The notes under the pieces were generated by a model. The model made no database searches and had not been told where the DNA came from. It saw nothing but the letters and a program-made list of their open reading frames with translations. From Gambelia wislizenii (Eukaryota; Chordata; Lepidosauria; Squamata; Crotaphytidae), in assembly GCA_030847615.1 (NCBI GenBank), contig JAUMIR010000001.1, positions 440,130,687 through 440,194,686 on the forward strand: 64,000 nt of DNA, given 5' to 3'. The translations under genes were made by a program, and so were the position numbers. Shown piece after piece: positions 31,697 through 44,063 of this stretch (positions within the stretch are counted from its first letter, which is position 1; each line of letters opens with the position of its first letter).

Positions 31697-32794
31697 ATGG
31701 CCGATATTAGCCACGTTCGTTTTGAGAAATTGGCTGATGGAAATTATCCAGCCTGGAGCTTATATATGGAGGCTTTATTAATTAAGGACAACTTGTGGCA
31801 TGTTTTGGAAAATGAAAGTGTGATCCCAGAGGGTTCAGAAGATGAAATAGCAGCGTTCAGGCTAGCAGACCAGAAGGAAAGAGTTGCAATTCTCTTATTG
31901 CTCAGCCCCTCCCAGTTAATACACGCTGCACCAGCAAAGACAGCCTTTCAGCTTTGGACAGCTTTGAAAATGGTTCATCAGAATTCGTCCTGCCTCTCAA
32001 AGATGATATGGACTAAAAGACTTTATAACACAAAGCTGTCTACTAGAGGCTGCGTGAAAGCCCATTTGGGGGAAATGAGGCAGCTTTTTCAAGAGGTGGC
32101 CAATAGAGGGGTGGCAATTTCAGAAGCCCGTAAGTGTTTTATTTTGTTGGGCAGTTTGCCAAAGGAATGGGATTTCCTAAGCTACAGTCTGTAGACCATC
32201 AGGGAGCGCGATTTGTCTGTAGACCTGGTAGCTGGGCGTATTCTGGAAGAGGTCCAATGCAAGCAATTTTATTCCTGGATGGAGGGGAATAAACAGCCAC
32301 AAATTACCAGACACAATCGGGAGAGCACTGAAACAGAGGTATCTGTGGAGGAGGGAGCCTGCAGCTATGTGAAACGCTGCTTCAAATGCAAAAAGCCTGG
32401 ATATTTTCAGAAGGACTGTAAGATGCCTGCACTGGATAGGAGGGGTGGCACAGCTACAGGGCAAAGGAGGGGTGCATCCTCTTAGACTACAAGCCATGCC
32501 TTGGTAGCAAAGCACCATCCTGATGGTACTCAGGGAAGAATTTGGTTACTTGAAAGTGGAGTGACACACAATATGGTAAATGATGTAAAGCTGTTAAGCA
32601 CTGTTAAAAATGCTTCTATAACCAATATTACCCTTGCAGATGGTGCTCCCAGCAAGGTGTAGAAAATGGACACTGCATATGTGCCATCTTTTGGTAAAGA
32701 TTTTGAAAATGTGTTATGCGTTAGCGAACTGGAGAACTGTATATTGAGTGTGTCCCAAATGACTACTGATGGTTATAAAGTGATATTTGAGTGG
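31697..32794 (+). pseudogene. Copia Gag and protease
   Basis: The start MADISHVRFEKLADGNYPAW is the typical copia Gag opening; KMIWTKRLYNTKLSTRG and FILLGSLPKEWDFL follow. Gag and pro stay in one frame with in-frame TAG codons at 32,192, 32,483 and 32,660. The zinc knuckle CFKCKKPGYFQKDC is present at about 32,381-32,422, but with Tyr-Phe where Gly-His is usual: its spacing is CX2CX9C with no His, so metal binding is doubtful. The protease box reads WLLESGVTHNM, with Glu replacing the catalytic Asp of the expected DSG. A later block, ELENCILSVSQMTTDGYKVI, leads toward integrase and is cut by the L1. Confidence 0.88.
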
Positions 32795-33436
32795 TACATC
32801 CTTAAATATTTTAACTTCTTCTCCTTCTATAATTAGGTTTTGTTTAAAGCTTTTTTGTATAACTATATCTTTAACTCTTTCCCTTAAAAAATAGATAACT
32901 ATATCCCTTGGAAGCTTTTTTTTCTCGGTATCCAGGAATCAATTCTATATAATTTATCCACCTCCACATCAAGATGTTCCAGTGTCCATCCAATATAGTC
33001 TGCTAATACAGGGATAATCCTTGTCGCCAAATCTTCACTCCGTTGTTCTGTTAATCCTCTTATTTTCAAGCACTTTGCTCTATTTCTAGTTTCTTGTATT
33101 ATTCTCTGGTTGCTTTCTTGCTCTGCCTGCTTTTCCAACTGTTTCCAAATTTCCAGTTTTGATCTTTAATTCTTGTAATTCATTACTTATTTTTGTGATA
33201 TCTTTTGTAGCAGCTTCCAATTGAGAACCAAATTTATCCAGTTGCTTCTGTAAATCTGATCTTATGTCTCCTTTTAGATCTTTCACCTCTGTTTTCAAAT
33301 CTTTACTCAATTTTTAAAATTCATTTAGCAACATTTGATTTGTGTCCGCTATCTTTGTTGCCATATCTATAGATGTCCTCCTTGATGCTTGTGTCTGGGA
33401 TTGTACCTGCGCTAAATTTTTCCTTGTAGTTGGCAT
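32795..33436 (-). pseudogene. L1 ORF1 protein
   Basis: The likely start is the ATG at 33,436 (MPTTRKNLAQVQSQTQ). A coiled coil follows, with KDLKTEVKDLKGDIRSDLQK and QLEAATKDITKISNELQELK (about 33,310-33,160). The RRM-like domain is RNRAKCLKIRGLTEQRSEDL, ATRIIPVLADYIGW and KLYRID (33,090-32,940), and the C-terminal domain begins PRDIVI. There is an in-frame stop near 33,318 and a frame change near 33,140. It is the RNA-binding trimer of L1. Confidence 0.85.
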
Positions 33437-34409
33437 ACTCACCTAGTTCACTGTGTCTTTAAATTATGTTGCTCCTTAGTCTTTTTAGTTAATTTATGTA
33501 ACTTTAATTAATTTATATAACTTTTTAACTATAATGAATTCTCGACCTCTTTTCTTAATTGATTTTTCCCCAGTTACTGTTATCCCCTATTCCATAGGAC
33601 AACTAATTGACTCTCAAAATTATAACCACAATATCTGCAACCAATAGGTTAACTATACAACAACAATTCCCAACCCAGCCTTTTATTCCTCATTAATCAT
33701 TGAGGTTACCTTTCAGATTACTATCCTATGTCTTCTTATATCCTCTTCATATGCTTTCTCCTGTTTGTATTATATACCTGACTAATTCAACATCTCATTT
33801 CCGAAGCTTATATGACCATTTTGGATAGCTGTATTACATAATCTTAACAACCTTTATTACAATAATCCTCAAATTTTCACCACTTTTCTCAACCCCCACC
33901 CTTAAGAACTTTTTTCTGTTCTTTTCTTTCAGAAGTTTTTTATAATTTCCTATTAATTTTACCCCCTTTTTTTTACTTCTTTCCTGTTTTTCTCTCTTCT
34001 TCTTCCTCTTATCTCTCTCTTCTTCCCTTGTCTTCTATTTCTAATGTTTTCCCAATTTGAATCCATGTATCTCTACCACTTGTTTTTCCGTTTTGATTTC
34101 GTTCTGTTCCTTTCTCTGGATCCTCTTTTCATCTCGCTGCTGTTTTCTTAATTTCTTTTTCTTTTTTTGTTACTATGAATCCACTTGGATCCCCTCCTTT
34201 TTTTTATAGATCTTAACTCAGTATCCAAGTGTATCTTCGTCTGTCTCTCTCTTTACTCCCCCCTTTCTTTCCTTTCTTTTGTGCTGACAGTTAATATTCC
34301 TCTTACTATTGACTCTAATATCTTTGCAGATACCTTTCCTTTCTTTTTTTCTGTTTTGTCTTAATCTTGATATTAATACTCCTTAATATCTTTCCTTTTA
34401 AATCTCCTT

Positions 34410-35110
34410 AATATCTTTCCTTTTAAATCTTTCTTGACATCCTCGCCTTTCGTTCTCTTTCGTTTCTTCCTCTTTTAGTTTGAGCCTCCTCTTTTCATCT
34501 AATTCACTTCGCACTGTTTCTTTAAGAGCTGAACTCTTAAAACCTTTGTGTTTGTTTTCCTTTCTTCCTTTTGTTTATCTTAGTCTCAGATTTAATACTC
34601 CTTGTGCCTTTCCTTTTAAATCATTCTTAACACGCTCCACTTTCGTTCTGTCCCGTTTCCTCAGCTTTCGGATCACTTCACACTGTCATTTTAAAGGCTG
34701 GTCTCTTAATGTCTTTTTATTTACCTTTTCTTTTCTTCTGTTTGTCTTTGCCTTAGTTTCAGTACTCTTTAATGTCTTTTCCTTTGAGTCCTTTTTTTTT
34801 TTTTTGGTGTCCTCGGCTTACTTTCTCTCCCACTTCTTCCGCTCTTAAGTCAAGCCTCCTCCTTTAAACTGGTTCACTACGCGCTGTCCCTTTAAGAGCT
34901 GGTCTCTTAAAGCCTTTCAGTTTGCTTTTGCTGTTTTTTATTTTTTATTTTTAGTCCTTTTCTATACTCTATTAATTTTTTCTTATTATTTATTTATTAT
35001 TGTTGTTGTTGGTTATCTTCTCTCACTTCAATTATTTTCAAACACTTTCCTTCCTCTTAGTTCGCTGCCCCACTTTCGCTTTTCACTTTCTCCAAATTCT
35101 TTCTGCTTCA
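34410..35110 (-). repeat. L1 5' UTR tandem monomers
   Basis: Three related units share the landmarks CACTTCGCACTGT / CACTTCACACTGTC / CACTACGCGCTGTC (starts at 34,505, 34,674 and 34,875), each followed by a TTTAAGAGCTGGTCTCTTAA-like palindrome and a T-rich spacer. The spacing is 169 and 201 bp. Tandem 5' promoter monomers are known from rodent and some other L1s. Confidence 0.8.
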
Positions 35111-35160
35111 CGCTGAGTTACCTCACTCAACTTTGCAAGCTTAATTGTCCAATAAACAGA

Positions 35161-35329
35161 ACTAAATACTCGGGAGTCTCTTCACTGGATTCCCTATTGC
35201 CAAAAAGACCCAATGTGTCATCAAGAGACCCTTTGAAGTTGTCCATGTTGATTTAGCAGGCCCCTATAAGCCCACTGAAGAGGGTAACCACTATTTATTT
35301 GTGATATTGGACAGACATACTAGGTATGC
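35161..35329 (+). pseudogene. Copia integrase, N-terminal fragment
   Basis: The frame gives RPFEVVHVDLAGPYKPTEEG and NHYLFVILDRHTRYAN, the beginning of the copia integrase core with its first catalytic Asp in HVDLAGP. The sequence then runs directly into the 3' LTR at 35,330, so the remaining integrase and all of RT and RNase H are deleted. Confidence 0.85.
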
Positions 35330-35503
35330 AAATATTTGTACATATTGCAACTGCTTGACTTTGAAGATAAAAGTGCCTCCTGCTTATTTGGACGTCAAAC
35401 ACTCTGTGTGCGAGTATTCTTGGGAACGGGTTGCTACTAAGTCTGCTGAGATATATTTTTTTTGGCTCCTGACAGGGATTGAGTGTCCTATCACCCCCTG
35501 ACA
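35330..35503 (+). repeat. Copia 3' LTR, right part
   Basis: It matches 31,289-31,468, starting AAATATTTGTACATATTGCA and ending CTATCACCCCCTGACA. Its left part is lost in the deletion that joins it to integrase. Confidence 0.85.
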
Positions 35504-36660
35504 GGCTGTTCCCAGAATGATTTAACCAAGGACATCAGGGAAAGTAGGAAGGGAAGGTGGCTGACTGAAAAACAAAGAAAACTGGATCATCAGGTTGCTG
35601 CAATTCTTGGTTATACACAATCTGGAGCCCTTTTGCCATGCAAATAAGGAAGCCAGAGTGAACTCTGTAATCCTCGGTGATAGATGATGGACTAGGATCC
35701 TCCAAGAGAGCACCCGAAGAGGAAGATAAGATCTGAATGGAAGCTGCCTCAGATGGTTCTAATTCAGACTCCAACCTGTCATCTGAAGTGGAGTAGTCAT
35801 ACTTCTTGTGACATATCAGCTGGGGCATTTTGTAACAGTAAAGATGAGGATGGAACTGACTGGGATTGAAGAGATAGAGTAAATAGTACTGGCACCGATA
35901 AAGATGTGATGTGGCTATAGAAGGTGGTAAGAAGAGGGCCCTCTATGAGAAATTCTTGGTGTGGATAGATGTGGGCTTGGTGATCTAATGTAAGAAAGCC
36001 AGGTGGATCTTGGAGATCAAGAATGATACAGATATTCATGCCAATATCTAGGTGGTATATATCTGGAGGGACTGTGAGAGTGATAGTAGCAGTCTTCATC
36101 AGAAAGGTAAACATAATAGCAGTGTCCCTGTTGATGCTAGTACCAGGGAGTCCTAGATCCTCTGAAGTATGATCTGCGATCCTGAGAGCAGGGGGAGAGA
36201 TGACAGAAGTCTCATCAAAGACTGCATACAGTAATGGTCCTGGATATGCCTTCAATGTCGGTTGTGTCTAGCAGAGGTGAGAAGGGACTGTGAATGCAGT
36301 ATGCCCTGTTCCTGCAGCTCAGTCTGAAGGAGTGTTGAGTAGGGGAGGGGAGTGTCATGGTGGAGAGTGCAACCGCCTAGCCAAAGTCAAGCTCTAAAAA
36401 AGGAGCAAAAAGACTATGTCTCCTGATGTTGAGCCTTGTGAACCTCCCCTTCCAAAGGCAAGGTGATGATATGGGCTTGCTAGACTGGAGAAAGCTCAGG
36501 GTTGTACAAATCAGAGGGGGGTAACAATGGAGCTGGTGGGAATGGAAACTCTGATGGCTCTGCCGGAATTTGTTTCTTTCTTTTTTCTTCTTGTGGTGAG
36601 GCTTCTCAGTTTTGTGCACCTTAGAAAAGGGAGCTGTGGTATCAGAAGCAGCTGTAGCTG
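35504..36660 (-). pseudogene. DIRS C gag, N-terminal part
   Basis: Frames in this part include SSSSGALLEDPSPSSITEDY (about 35,720-35,660), VPPDIYHLDIGMNI and DPPGFLTLDHQAHIYPHQEF (36,080-35,950), and further upstream KVHKTEKPHHKKKKERNKFR (36,620-36,550). It continues the gag seen at 30.4-31.0 kb on the far side of the copia insertion. Proline-rich, basic and phospho-site-rich composition fits DIRS gag; no enzyme domain is expected. Confidence 0.65.
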
Positions 36661-36662
36661 TA

Positions 36663-36955
36663 GGGAGCTCTGGTGGCGCAGTGGTTAAATGCCAGTACTG
36701 CAAGTCACCACGTTGCAAGTTCGATTCCAGCAGGTTCCAAGGTTCACTCAGCCTTCCATCCTTTCGTAGGTCGGTAAAATGAGGACCGGGCTTGTGGGGG
36801 CAATTAGCTAACACACATTGGAAACTGTTTAATGCAGTGTAGATGTGTAAATAGCAATTGCTTGAAACAATTTGTAAGCCACTCTGATAGCCTTGTGGCT
36901 GAAGAGCGGGGTATAAATAAATAAATAAATAAATAAAAATAAATAAATAGTGGCT
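36663..36955 (+). repeat. tRNA-derived SINE with (AATA)n tail
   Basis: Box A TGGCGCAGTGG and box B GTTCGATTCC, then body TCGGTAAAATGAGGACCGGG, AATGCAGTGTAGATGTGTAAA, GAGCGGGGTATAAATA and a tail of eight or more AAATA-type units. It is close to the copy at 14,646 and sits inside DIRS C. Confidence 0.88.
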
Positions 36956-37600
36956 TCATGGTTAAAGGGCAAGTTTGCTGTCAAAGGTACCAAAGTGGTA
37001 TCATAATTGGTACCAATGATTCATAGGGGGCACAGTGTTGACAGGAGTCAAAATGGCAAGAGCAATGAAGGATGAAGCCAAAGAAGCTGAAAACGCTGCT
37101 GGGGTTGCAGCAGAGAGGGCAGTCTCACAGAGAAGAGACTATAAACTCACCACTCTGTTTTGCTTAGCTTAAGGAGCAAAACATGGCAAACTCTGCAGGT
37201 GTTAGTATTATGGGAGGCTCCCAGACAAATGAGGCACTGTCAGCTAAAAAGATCTTCCTTTGCACATGGAATGGTGCTGGAAGTGTGCACATGAGGCCAT
37301 AAGCCCCATGAGGTTTCAGAAACAGTGTAAGCTTCTAAAATGTCTCCAATTATCTAACAATATAACTCTGTAAAAATTTTCTAACACACTAACTGTAGCT
37401 TCAAGAATAGCTACTGCCAACAATAAGGAAAGAAACTAGCCAAGGTTCAACTAAGTTGCAGCTGCTGAGGCCGACCAAGAAGAACTGGGAAAATGGCAGC
37501 TAGAGCACACATATTAAGGAGGAAGGGAGGAGTTACCACCAAAACATTTTCCCACTGGTTGTGGAAGAGACAATGGCAACCTGAGAAAGAACTAGCTCAT
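36956..37600 (-). pseudogene. Probable 5' part of DIRS C
   Basis: The composition and position continue the gag N-terminus and leader. I do not find a clear 5' inverted terminus matching 22,008-22,335, so the boundary is uncertain. Confidence 0.35.
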
Positions 37601-38970
37601 GGTCTCTTGACATTGACTTTGTGACTTGGACCTCCATCACACACCAGTGGAAATCATACTATGAAAGTCACATCAAAGAGGGCCCTGTGTTCCCCTTCTT
37701 CTGTTCTCTTGGCTCTTTTTGTTGTCTTCTACAATGGCAAACCAGGTATTGCAGGTTGTCCTGCAATTCATTTCTAAGACTTTTGTTTTATTTTAGTGCA
37801 ATTTTAAGGGACAGATCAGAGTAAAGTCTCTTTACTGTTTCTCCTTGAGTTGGTTTCAGGGATGTACTGTAGCTACTGGGAGGAAGCAAAATTGCCCACT
37901 CAAATAAGAATTCTGCCCTCCTCCATGAAATTTTTCTTCAGTCCCCAAATTTCTAGCATTTACTTAAATTTTTTAGTTCAGTATTCAGCTACCTCTAGAT
38001 AGTGCCTCTGTGAAGGCGGAAGACCCATATGTGTGGTGCACAGAGATCACGCAAAAAACCTAGAAAAACTAGGTAACAAAACTAATTTTAAAATGACACA
38101 GTTGGAGATTTGGGGGCTTTTTCTGCTATACTGTATACTGGAAAAATAATTAGAATGCTTTTATTGAATAATAATGTTGGAAAAGTGATCTAAGAGGCTG
38201 CTACAGAACTTTATTTTCCATCTTCTAGTCCTCATTCTCCCTTAAGCTGAAGTCTACCCACTCTTGAGAGCAAACCGTACTGAAAATGCTGGTGCTCATG
38301 GCTAAGTAAACATGCACAGGATTGTGGTGTTAATGTACCTGAGCACTTCATTTGAGACTTACAGTTTAATCTTATGCAAGTACATTTGCATAAGTACTGG
38401 ATTCAGTAGAGCTTACTTCCCAGTTGGAAGTATGGATAGGACAGAAACTTTAGTAGTTATGAACAGAATATAGTATACACTCATCTATGTGTAGGTGTTT
38501 CAAATCTTCATAGGAAAATGGGTAGGGTGCAATAATTGCTTAAATTGAAATAACTATTTTTATCACCTTTCTTCTTACACAAAATTACATCTGCACAGTC
38601 AAAATTATTGCACTAATAGTATATTAGTTTACCTTGCTACTCCTGTTGATACTTAATTGCACTCAATTTCCTAATTACTGACTAATGACTTTTCCTATTA
38701 AATTTCCCCGAATTTGTATAAGAGGCAGTCCAGACAACTTTGGCCTCCTTTGTCCAATAAGAAGGCAGCTTCCAAAGAAACAAACTTCACTTGGGCTAGA
38801 AAGGAACACAACAGTCAGTCTCTTCCTACTAAAAACCTTTGGGCTGACTATGGGACTATAAAGAGGACAGTAGAATCAAAAAGTATCTTCTGAAACCAAT
38901 TAAGTATTACAGCACATGACAAGTTTTGGATTGAAATAAAGAAAAGGAATAATCATAGGCAGAAAGCTAT
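37601..38970. other. RALGAPA1 intron, no recognised feature
   Basis: AT-rich non-coding DNA. A short repeat resembling the one near 20,900 may lie at 38,365-38,435. No gene found. Confidence 0.45.
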
Positions 38971-38972
38971 GC

Positions 38973-40026
38973 AGTTCGACCCCCATATACACAGGAGCAG
39001 TATAGGTTGTTTCACTTGCCTGCAATCCATTGTTGCTCCTGCAAGCTGAGGACCTTCCTTCCTTTTTCCTTAGACGAGGTGATGAGGGAGGGAGGACAGG
39101 AGGTAGCACCACTGCCTGGCTCCTTATTCCTGCCTTTCCTCCTTCCCTGTGGGGTTGGTGAGCTCCCTGCACACCCCTCTCTGTCCTTGCTGGTCCCAGG
39201 ATGAGGAGGATTGGGGGCTTCCCCCTTGTCACCACCCTCGCTTTGTGCAGCAGCCACCTGGCCAGCAGCATCTGCCTCAGCTGTGCCTGGATCACCATCT
39301 CTGGTTTGTGGTTCTCTGCTGCCTTAGGCTCTCTCAGCCACAGAAAGAGACAGACATTCTTTCCTAAGCCAAGAGAGGTGCTGAGACTCTGCTTGCATGG
39401 AGCCATGCACCTTTATTGGCAGCAGGCCCCACACTCTCATGTATGAGAACAGCAGTGGTTGTGGTCAAGGGCTGCTCCTCCCTCTCATCCATGCTGGCTT
39501 CATGGCAAAAGGAAGGCCAGTCAGCCACTCAGTCATTGCTCTCAAGGTGACTGATGCAAAGGAGGAGACTGGGCGGGAAGCAGAAGCAAAGGCACCGGTG
39601 TCAACAGCAGTGCTCCTCCTGATGCTTCCTTACTGCCGGGAGTAGGAAGAGGCATGAAGACACTAGCATTAGGCAGCATGAACCAGAGGTGGTGGAGTAG
39701 ATGGTGGTGAACCAGGCATGGCCAAAGCAGATGCTGCTGGCCAGCTGGCTGCTGCACAAAGGAGGGGAGGCAGCGGCAGTGAGAGGGCAGCCCCAGGATC
39801 GTCCCAGGATTGGCAAGGATGGAGAGGTGTGTACAGGGAGCTTGCAAATCCTCACCATGCAGGCAGGCCAGGCAGATGGAGCTGGACAGTGGCTCTGTCT
39901 CCTTCTCTGTCTCATCACCTCACATGGCCTGGGGGTCAAAATATAACATTCACTATTACCCGTGGTTTCATGCATCTGCAGAAAGTCCAAGAGTTTATCC
40001 CCCATGAATATGAGAATTATACTGTA
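38973..40026. mobile_element. Candidate Tigger-like element, GC-rich, about 1.05 kb
   Basis: Left end CAGTTCGACCCCCATATACA and right end CCCATGAATATGAGAATTAT-ACTG look like eroded inverted ends of a Tigger-type element and are flanked by TA-like bases. The interior is much richer in GC than the surrounding intron and has several open frames, none recognisable as a transposase. Non-autonomous element is the best guess. Confidence 0.4.
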
Positions 40027-40594
40027 GTCCTATTTTGTGTGGTTGAATAGAAATCCCAGCAGGAAGGCTGGGAAGGGGATCTAAGAGGTCAAGAAAGTCC
40101 AGGGATCTATAGAAGCTAGGAGTAAGTTAAGAGGAAGAAAGCTAAACAAAAGAAAACGACCATGAGAAGATGGAGAACAAAACAGGAGTTCTGTTCTAGG
40201 CAAAGGTAGGAAGAAGAACTGGACTGTGGAGAGCTGAGGGGGAGGAGTCACCAAAATGTTCAAGCTATCACAAGATCTCTAGATCATCTTCTTCCCTGCC
40301 TCTCTCTGGACAGTGAAGAGAGTAACCCCAAGTGTATTGGATTCCTACACTCACCAACCCAGAGAATAATATGTGAACACACAGCTCAAATTTCAACACA
40401 GTCTCTTGTGTCAAATTCATAGAGCCCAGTACTGAAGTTGCTCTTCAAATATTGTCTAATGCAGGTGTGGAACTCCTTTGGTCATCCAGATGTTTTGGAG
40501 TACAACTTCAAAAAACAAAACAAAACACCACCTAGCACGGTCAAAAGTAAGAGAACATAGGAATCGTAGGCCAAACGTCTAGAGAGCCAAAAGG
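40027..40594. other. Intronic DNA with a short MITE-like trace
   Basis: Near 40,465-40,515 the sequence GGAACTCCTTTGGTCATCC with CAGATGTTTTGGAGTACAAC matches the half-unit seen at 4,003. No other feature. Confidence 0.4.
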
Positions 40595-41130
40595 TTCCTT
40601 GCTACATTGTTGCTATTGTTATTTGCCATCAAGTCAACTTTGATTTATGCCAACCCTTTGAATGAGACACTCCAAGAGCCCCGGTTCTCAACTGCCCTGC
40701 TCAGGTCTTGCAAAACTCAGGGGTGTAAATCCTTGATTGAATCAATCCAACTGCAGAGCAGTCTTCCTTTTTTTCTACTGCCTTTCTTGTAGCAAATACT
40801 ATTACCCTTTCCAATAAATCACGTCATCTCATTTTATGTCCAAAGTATAACAGCCTCAGTTTAAACATCTTGGCTTCTAGTGAGAGTTTAAGCCTGATTT
40901 GTTCTACGATCCATTCATTTGTCTTTTTAGCAGTCCAAAGTATTCCTAAGATTCTCCTCGAGTACTACATTTCAAATGTATGACTTTCTTCCTGTCAGCT
41001 TTCTTTACTATTCACAATCATACATAGAAATTGGACATACTGTGGTATGAATGATTCTGACTTGGGCATTTAATGATAGCTCTTTACTTGGGGATCTTAA
41101 CTAGTTCCTAAATAGCTTCATAAATTCAGA
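40595..41130 (-). pseudogene. BovB/RTE LINE 3' end
   Basis: On the minus strand this is the last part of ORF2 and the 3' UTR of BovB. The end matches copy 2: GGTTGGCATAAATCAAAGTT-GACTTGATGGCAAATAAC. Upstream, broken frames include VLQDLSRA-type sequence. There is no polyA; RTE tails are short. Confidence 0.65.
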
Positions 41131-42520
<1,390 letters not shown>

Positions 42521-42869
42521 CTAACATTAGTAAATATTAATTGAGTACTAAGAGTTTGCTCAGGTAAATACAGTGGAAGGTTTCCCCTAATATGAATATT
42601 TAGGGTTGCATCTAGTGGTGTTCTTCTAGCAATGGAAAGTTCTTCAGGACTTCCATTCACAGAACAGAGAGGGATATGATTTTCACCCACGTTTCTTCTA
42701 GCCCACTACACCACCTCCCAGGCTAACCCAAAGACTCTCCCAATCAGAGCACTTTGGTAGGGAAAAAAATCACATTCTATCCAGTGTCATAAGCTTCAAA
42801 TGAGGAAAGAAATTTCTATCAGAGGGACACCACATACAATATTAGAAACCTTCATTCATATATGATATA

Positions 42870-43134
42870 CATGTTGCCCCCGGTATCCAGGATACATTCC
42901 TGGACATAACTGTGTATAAGTGAAACTGCAGATAATAACAAACCCTATTAAAATAAAGGACTTCCTCTACAAATGTACATAGAGTTGCGTTGGAGGACCT
43001 AGCAATTCCTAGACACCTTTCTAGGCATTTTCCAGTGCAACGGTATGGTATGTGTCCCCTATTTTGTGTCCCTTGGATACCTGAAACCATGGATGTTGGT
43101 TCTGCAGATACCGGGGGGGGGAGGGGCAACCTGT
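42870..43134. mobile_element. Tigger-like palindromic element, about 265 bp
   Basis: Ends ATGTTGCCCCCGGTATCC and GATACCGGGGGG-type sequence finishing GGGGCAACCTGT are inverted and enclosed by TA. It has the same Tigger logic as the 214-bp MITEs but a different interior (for example a GGACCTAGCAATTCCTAG near-palindrome). Confidence 0.65.
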
Positions 43135-43321
43135 ACACTATTACTTTTCAGTGATTTGTTTCATAAAATGTATTCTTACTCTATCTCTTTTTTTAAAAAG
43201 TTTGGTGCTGTTACTACGATTTTTAGAACCCCTGTATTTCAAGTTATAGTATTTTAAGCATTTAATTGAACACATCGAATCATTTGTCAAATGCTCTGCA
43301 ATGATCCTTCTCTACACATAC

Positions 43322-43380
43322 CTTGCAGGTCCAGATGGTTCCTCTTTTGCAGAACTTAATATTGTTTTGATGATCAATTC
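43322..43380 (-). CDS. RALGAPA1: RALGAPA1 exon I
   Basis: 59 nt, 19 codons plus two bases. It encodes ELIIKTILSSAKEEPSGPA and the first two bases of Arg. The acceptor reads TTACTTTAG and the donor CAAG|GTATGT. The reading frame continues exactly into exon J. Confidence 0.95.
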
Positions 43381-43516
43381 CTAAAGTAAGATTGATCAAA
43401 ATCAGTTGCTGAATATAAAGTTTATCATTCACAGAAAAAGTTCACAGAAATGGAAGGACTGAAAACTCTTGATCTGTTTATACCAGCAAGACTCAGTGTT
43501 CATACTACAGGAACAT

Positions 43517-43690
43517 TCTAGGTCAGTGCTACTCAAAGTGGTGGTTCCCAGATTTGTGCTGGTCCCTGGTGAGTTTCCCAGAAAAAAAAGAAAAGAAAAG
43601 AAATTGTAGCCAATGGGCACAAATATGGTACATAATGGAAAATAATAATTACTCCCCCCCACCATCACATAGTCTGCTAAGCACTATTCT
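43517..43690. repeat. Dispersed repeat, partner of the copy at 3.85 kb
   Basis: Contains CAGTGCTACTCAAAGTGGTG and TTCCCAGATTTGTGCTGGTC, then AATGGGCACAAATATGGTAC. The start motif is common in vertebrate hAT-type MITEs. It also holds a C-rich run near 43,655-43,663. Confidence 0.45.
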
Positions 43691-44063
43691 AGTGAACAAG
43701 GTATCCTTTGGTATTTCAGGCATTCATCATCCTGCTTATTTTGGACCTCTGGCTTCAGTAGCTTTGGCTACCATATCAATATCTAGCTACAAAAATATTC
43801 CCTCTCTTGCAATGAGGATTCCCAAATTGTAATGTTCCTTTCTAAAAGAAAGGAAAAAACACAAATTTAATTAGTACTCATAACCTCATTTATGCAATGA
43901 TAAACCATAGTTTGTTACATCATAATTGTGTCAGTAGGACTTATTTCTGGGCAGACATGTACATGACATGCATTTGATTGTGTTATGAGCTGGTAATTCA
44001 GATGAAAAATAAGTCTTTAACCAGGAAATTAGTAAAAATCTCACAGAACATTGCAGAACCTAC

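Larger units (their letters stand above)
32795..35160 (-). mobile_element. L1-type LINE, 5' portion only
   Basis: Read on the minus strand, it has a 5' UTR of about 1.7 kb with tandem monomers (34.4-35.1 kb) and an ORF1 from 33,436 down to 32,795. Everything after the ORF1 C-terminal domain is missing, including ORF2 and the 3' end. This is the opposite of the usual 5' truncation of LINEs. It sits between the protease and integrase parts of the copia element; some copia sequence was lost at the junction. Confidence 0.75.
31040..35503 (+). mobile_element. Ty1/copia LTR retrotransposon, internally deleted
   Basis: It has a 5' LTR (about 31,040-31,468), a primer-binding site, a single gag-pro frame, a fragment of integrase and a partial 3' LTR (35,330-35,503). 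It is inserted in the gag of DIRS C on the opposite strand. Reverse transcriptase and RNase H are gone, and a minus-strand L1 fragment fills 32,795-35,160. Single-frame gag-pol with protease and then integrase is the copia order. The two LTR pieces differ at roughly ten of about 170 aligned bases, so the insertion is not recent. Copia elements are uncommon in vertebrates. Confidence 0.88.

Noticed and set aside
34480..34848. 122-aa Phe/Ser/Leu-rich frame on the plus strand
   Set aside because: It is the antisense of the pyrimidine-rich L1 5' UTR monomers; no membrane protein is implied.
31040..35503. Endogenous retrovirus
   Set aside because: No env or gamma/beta-retroviral gag; protease is followed by integrase in the copia order and the primer site is copia-like.
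39007..40050. Several overlapping 65-168 aa frames on both strands
   Set aside because: GC-rich DNA has few stop codons. No frame has domain structure, and they overlap one another completely.
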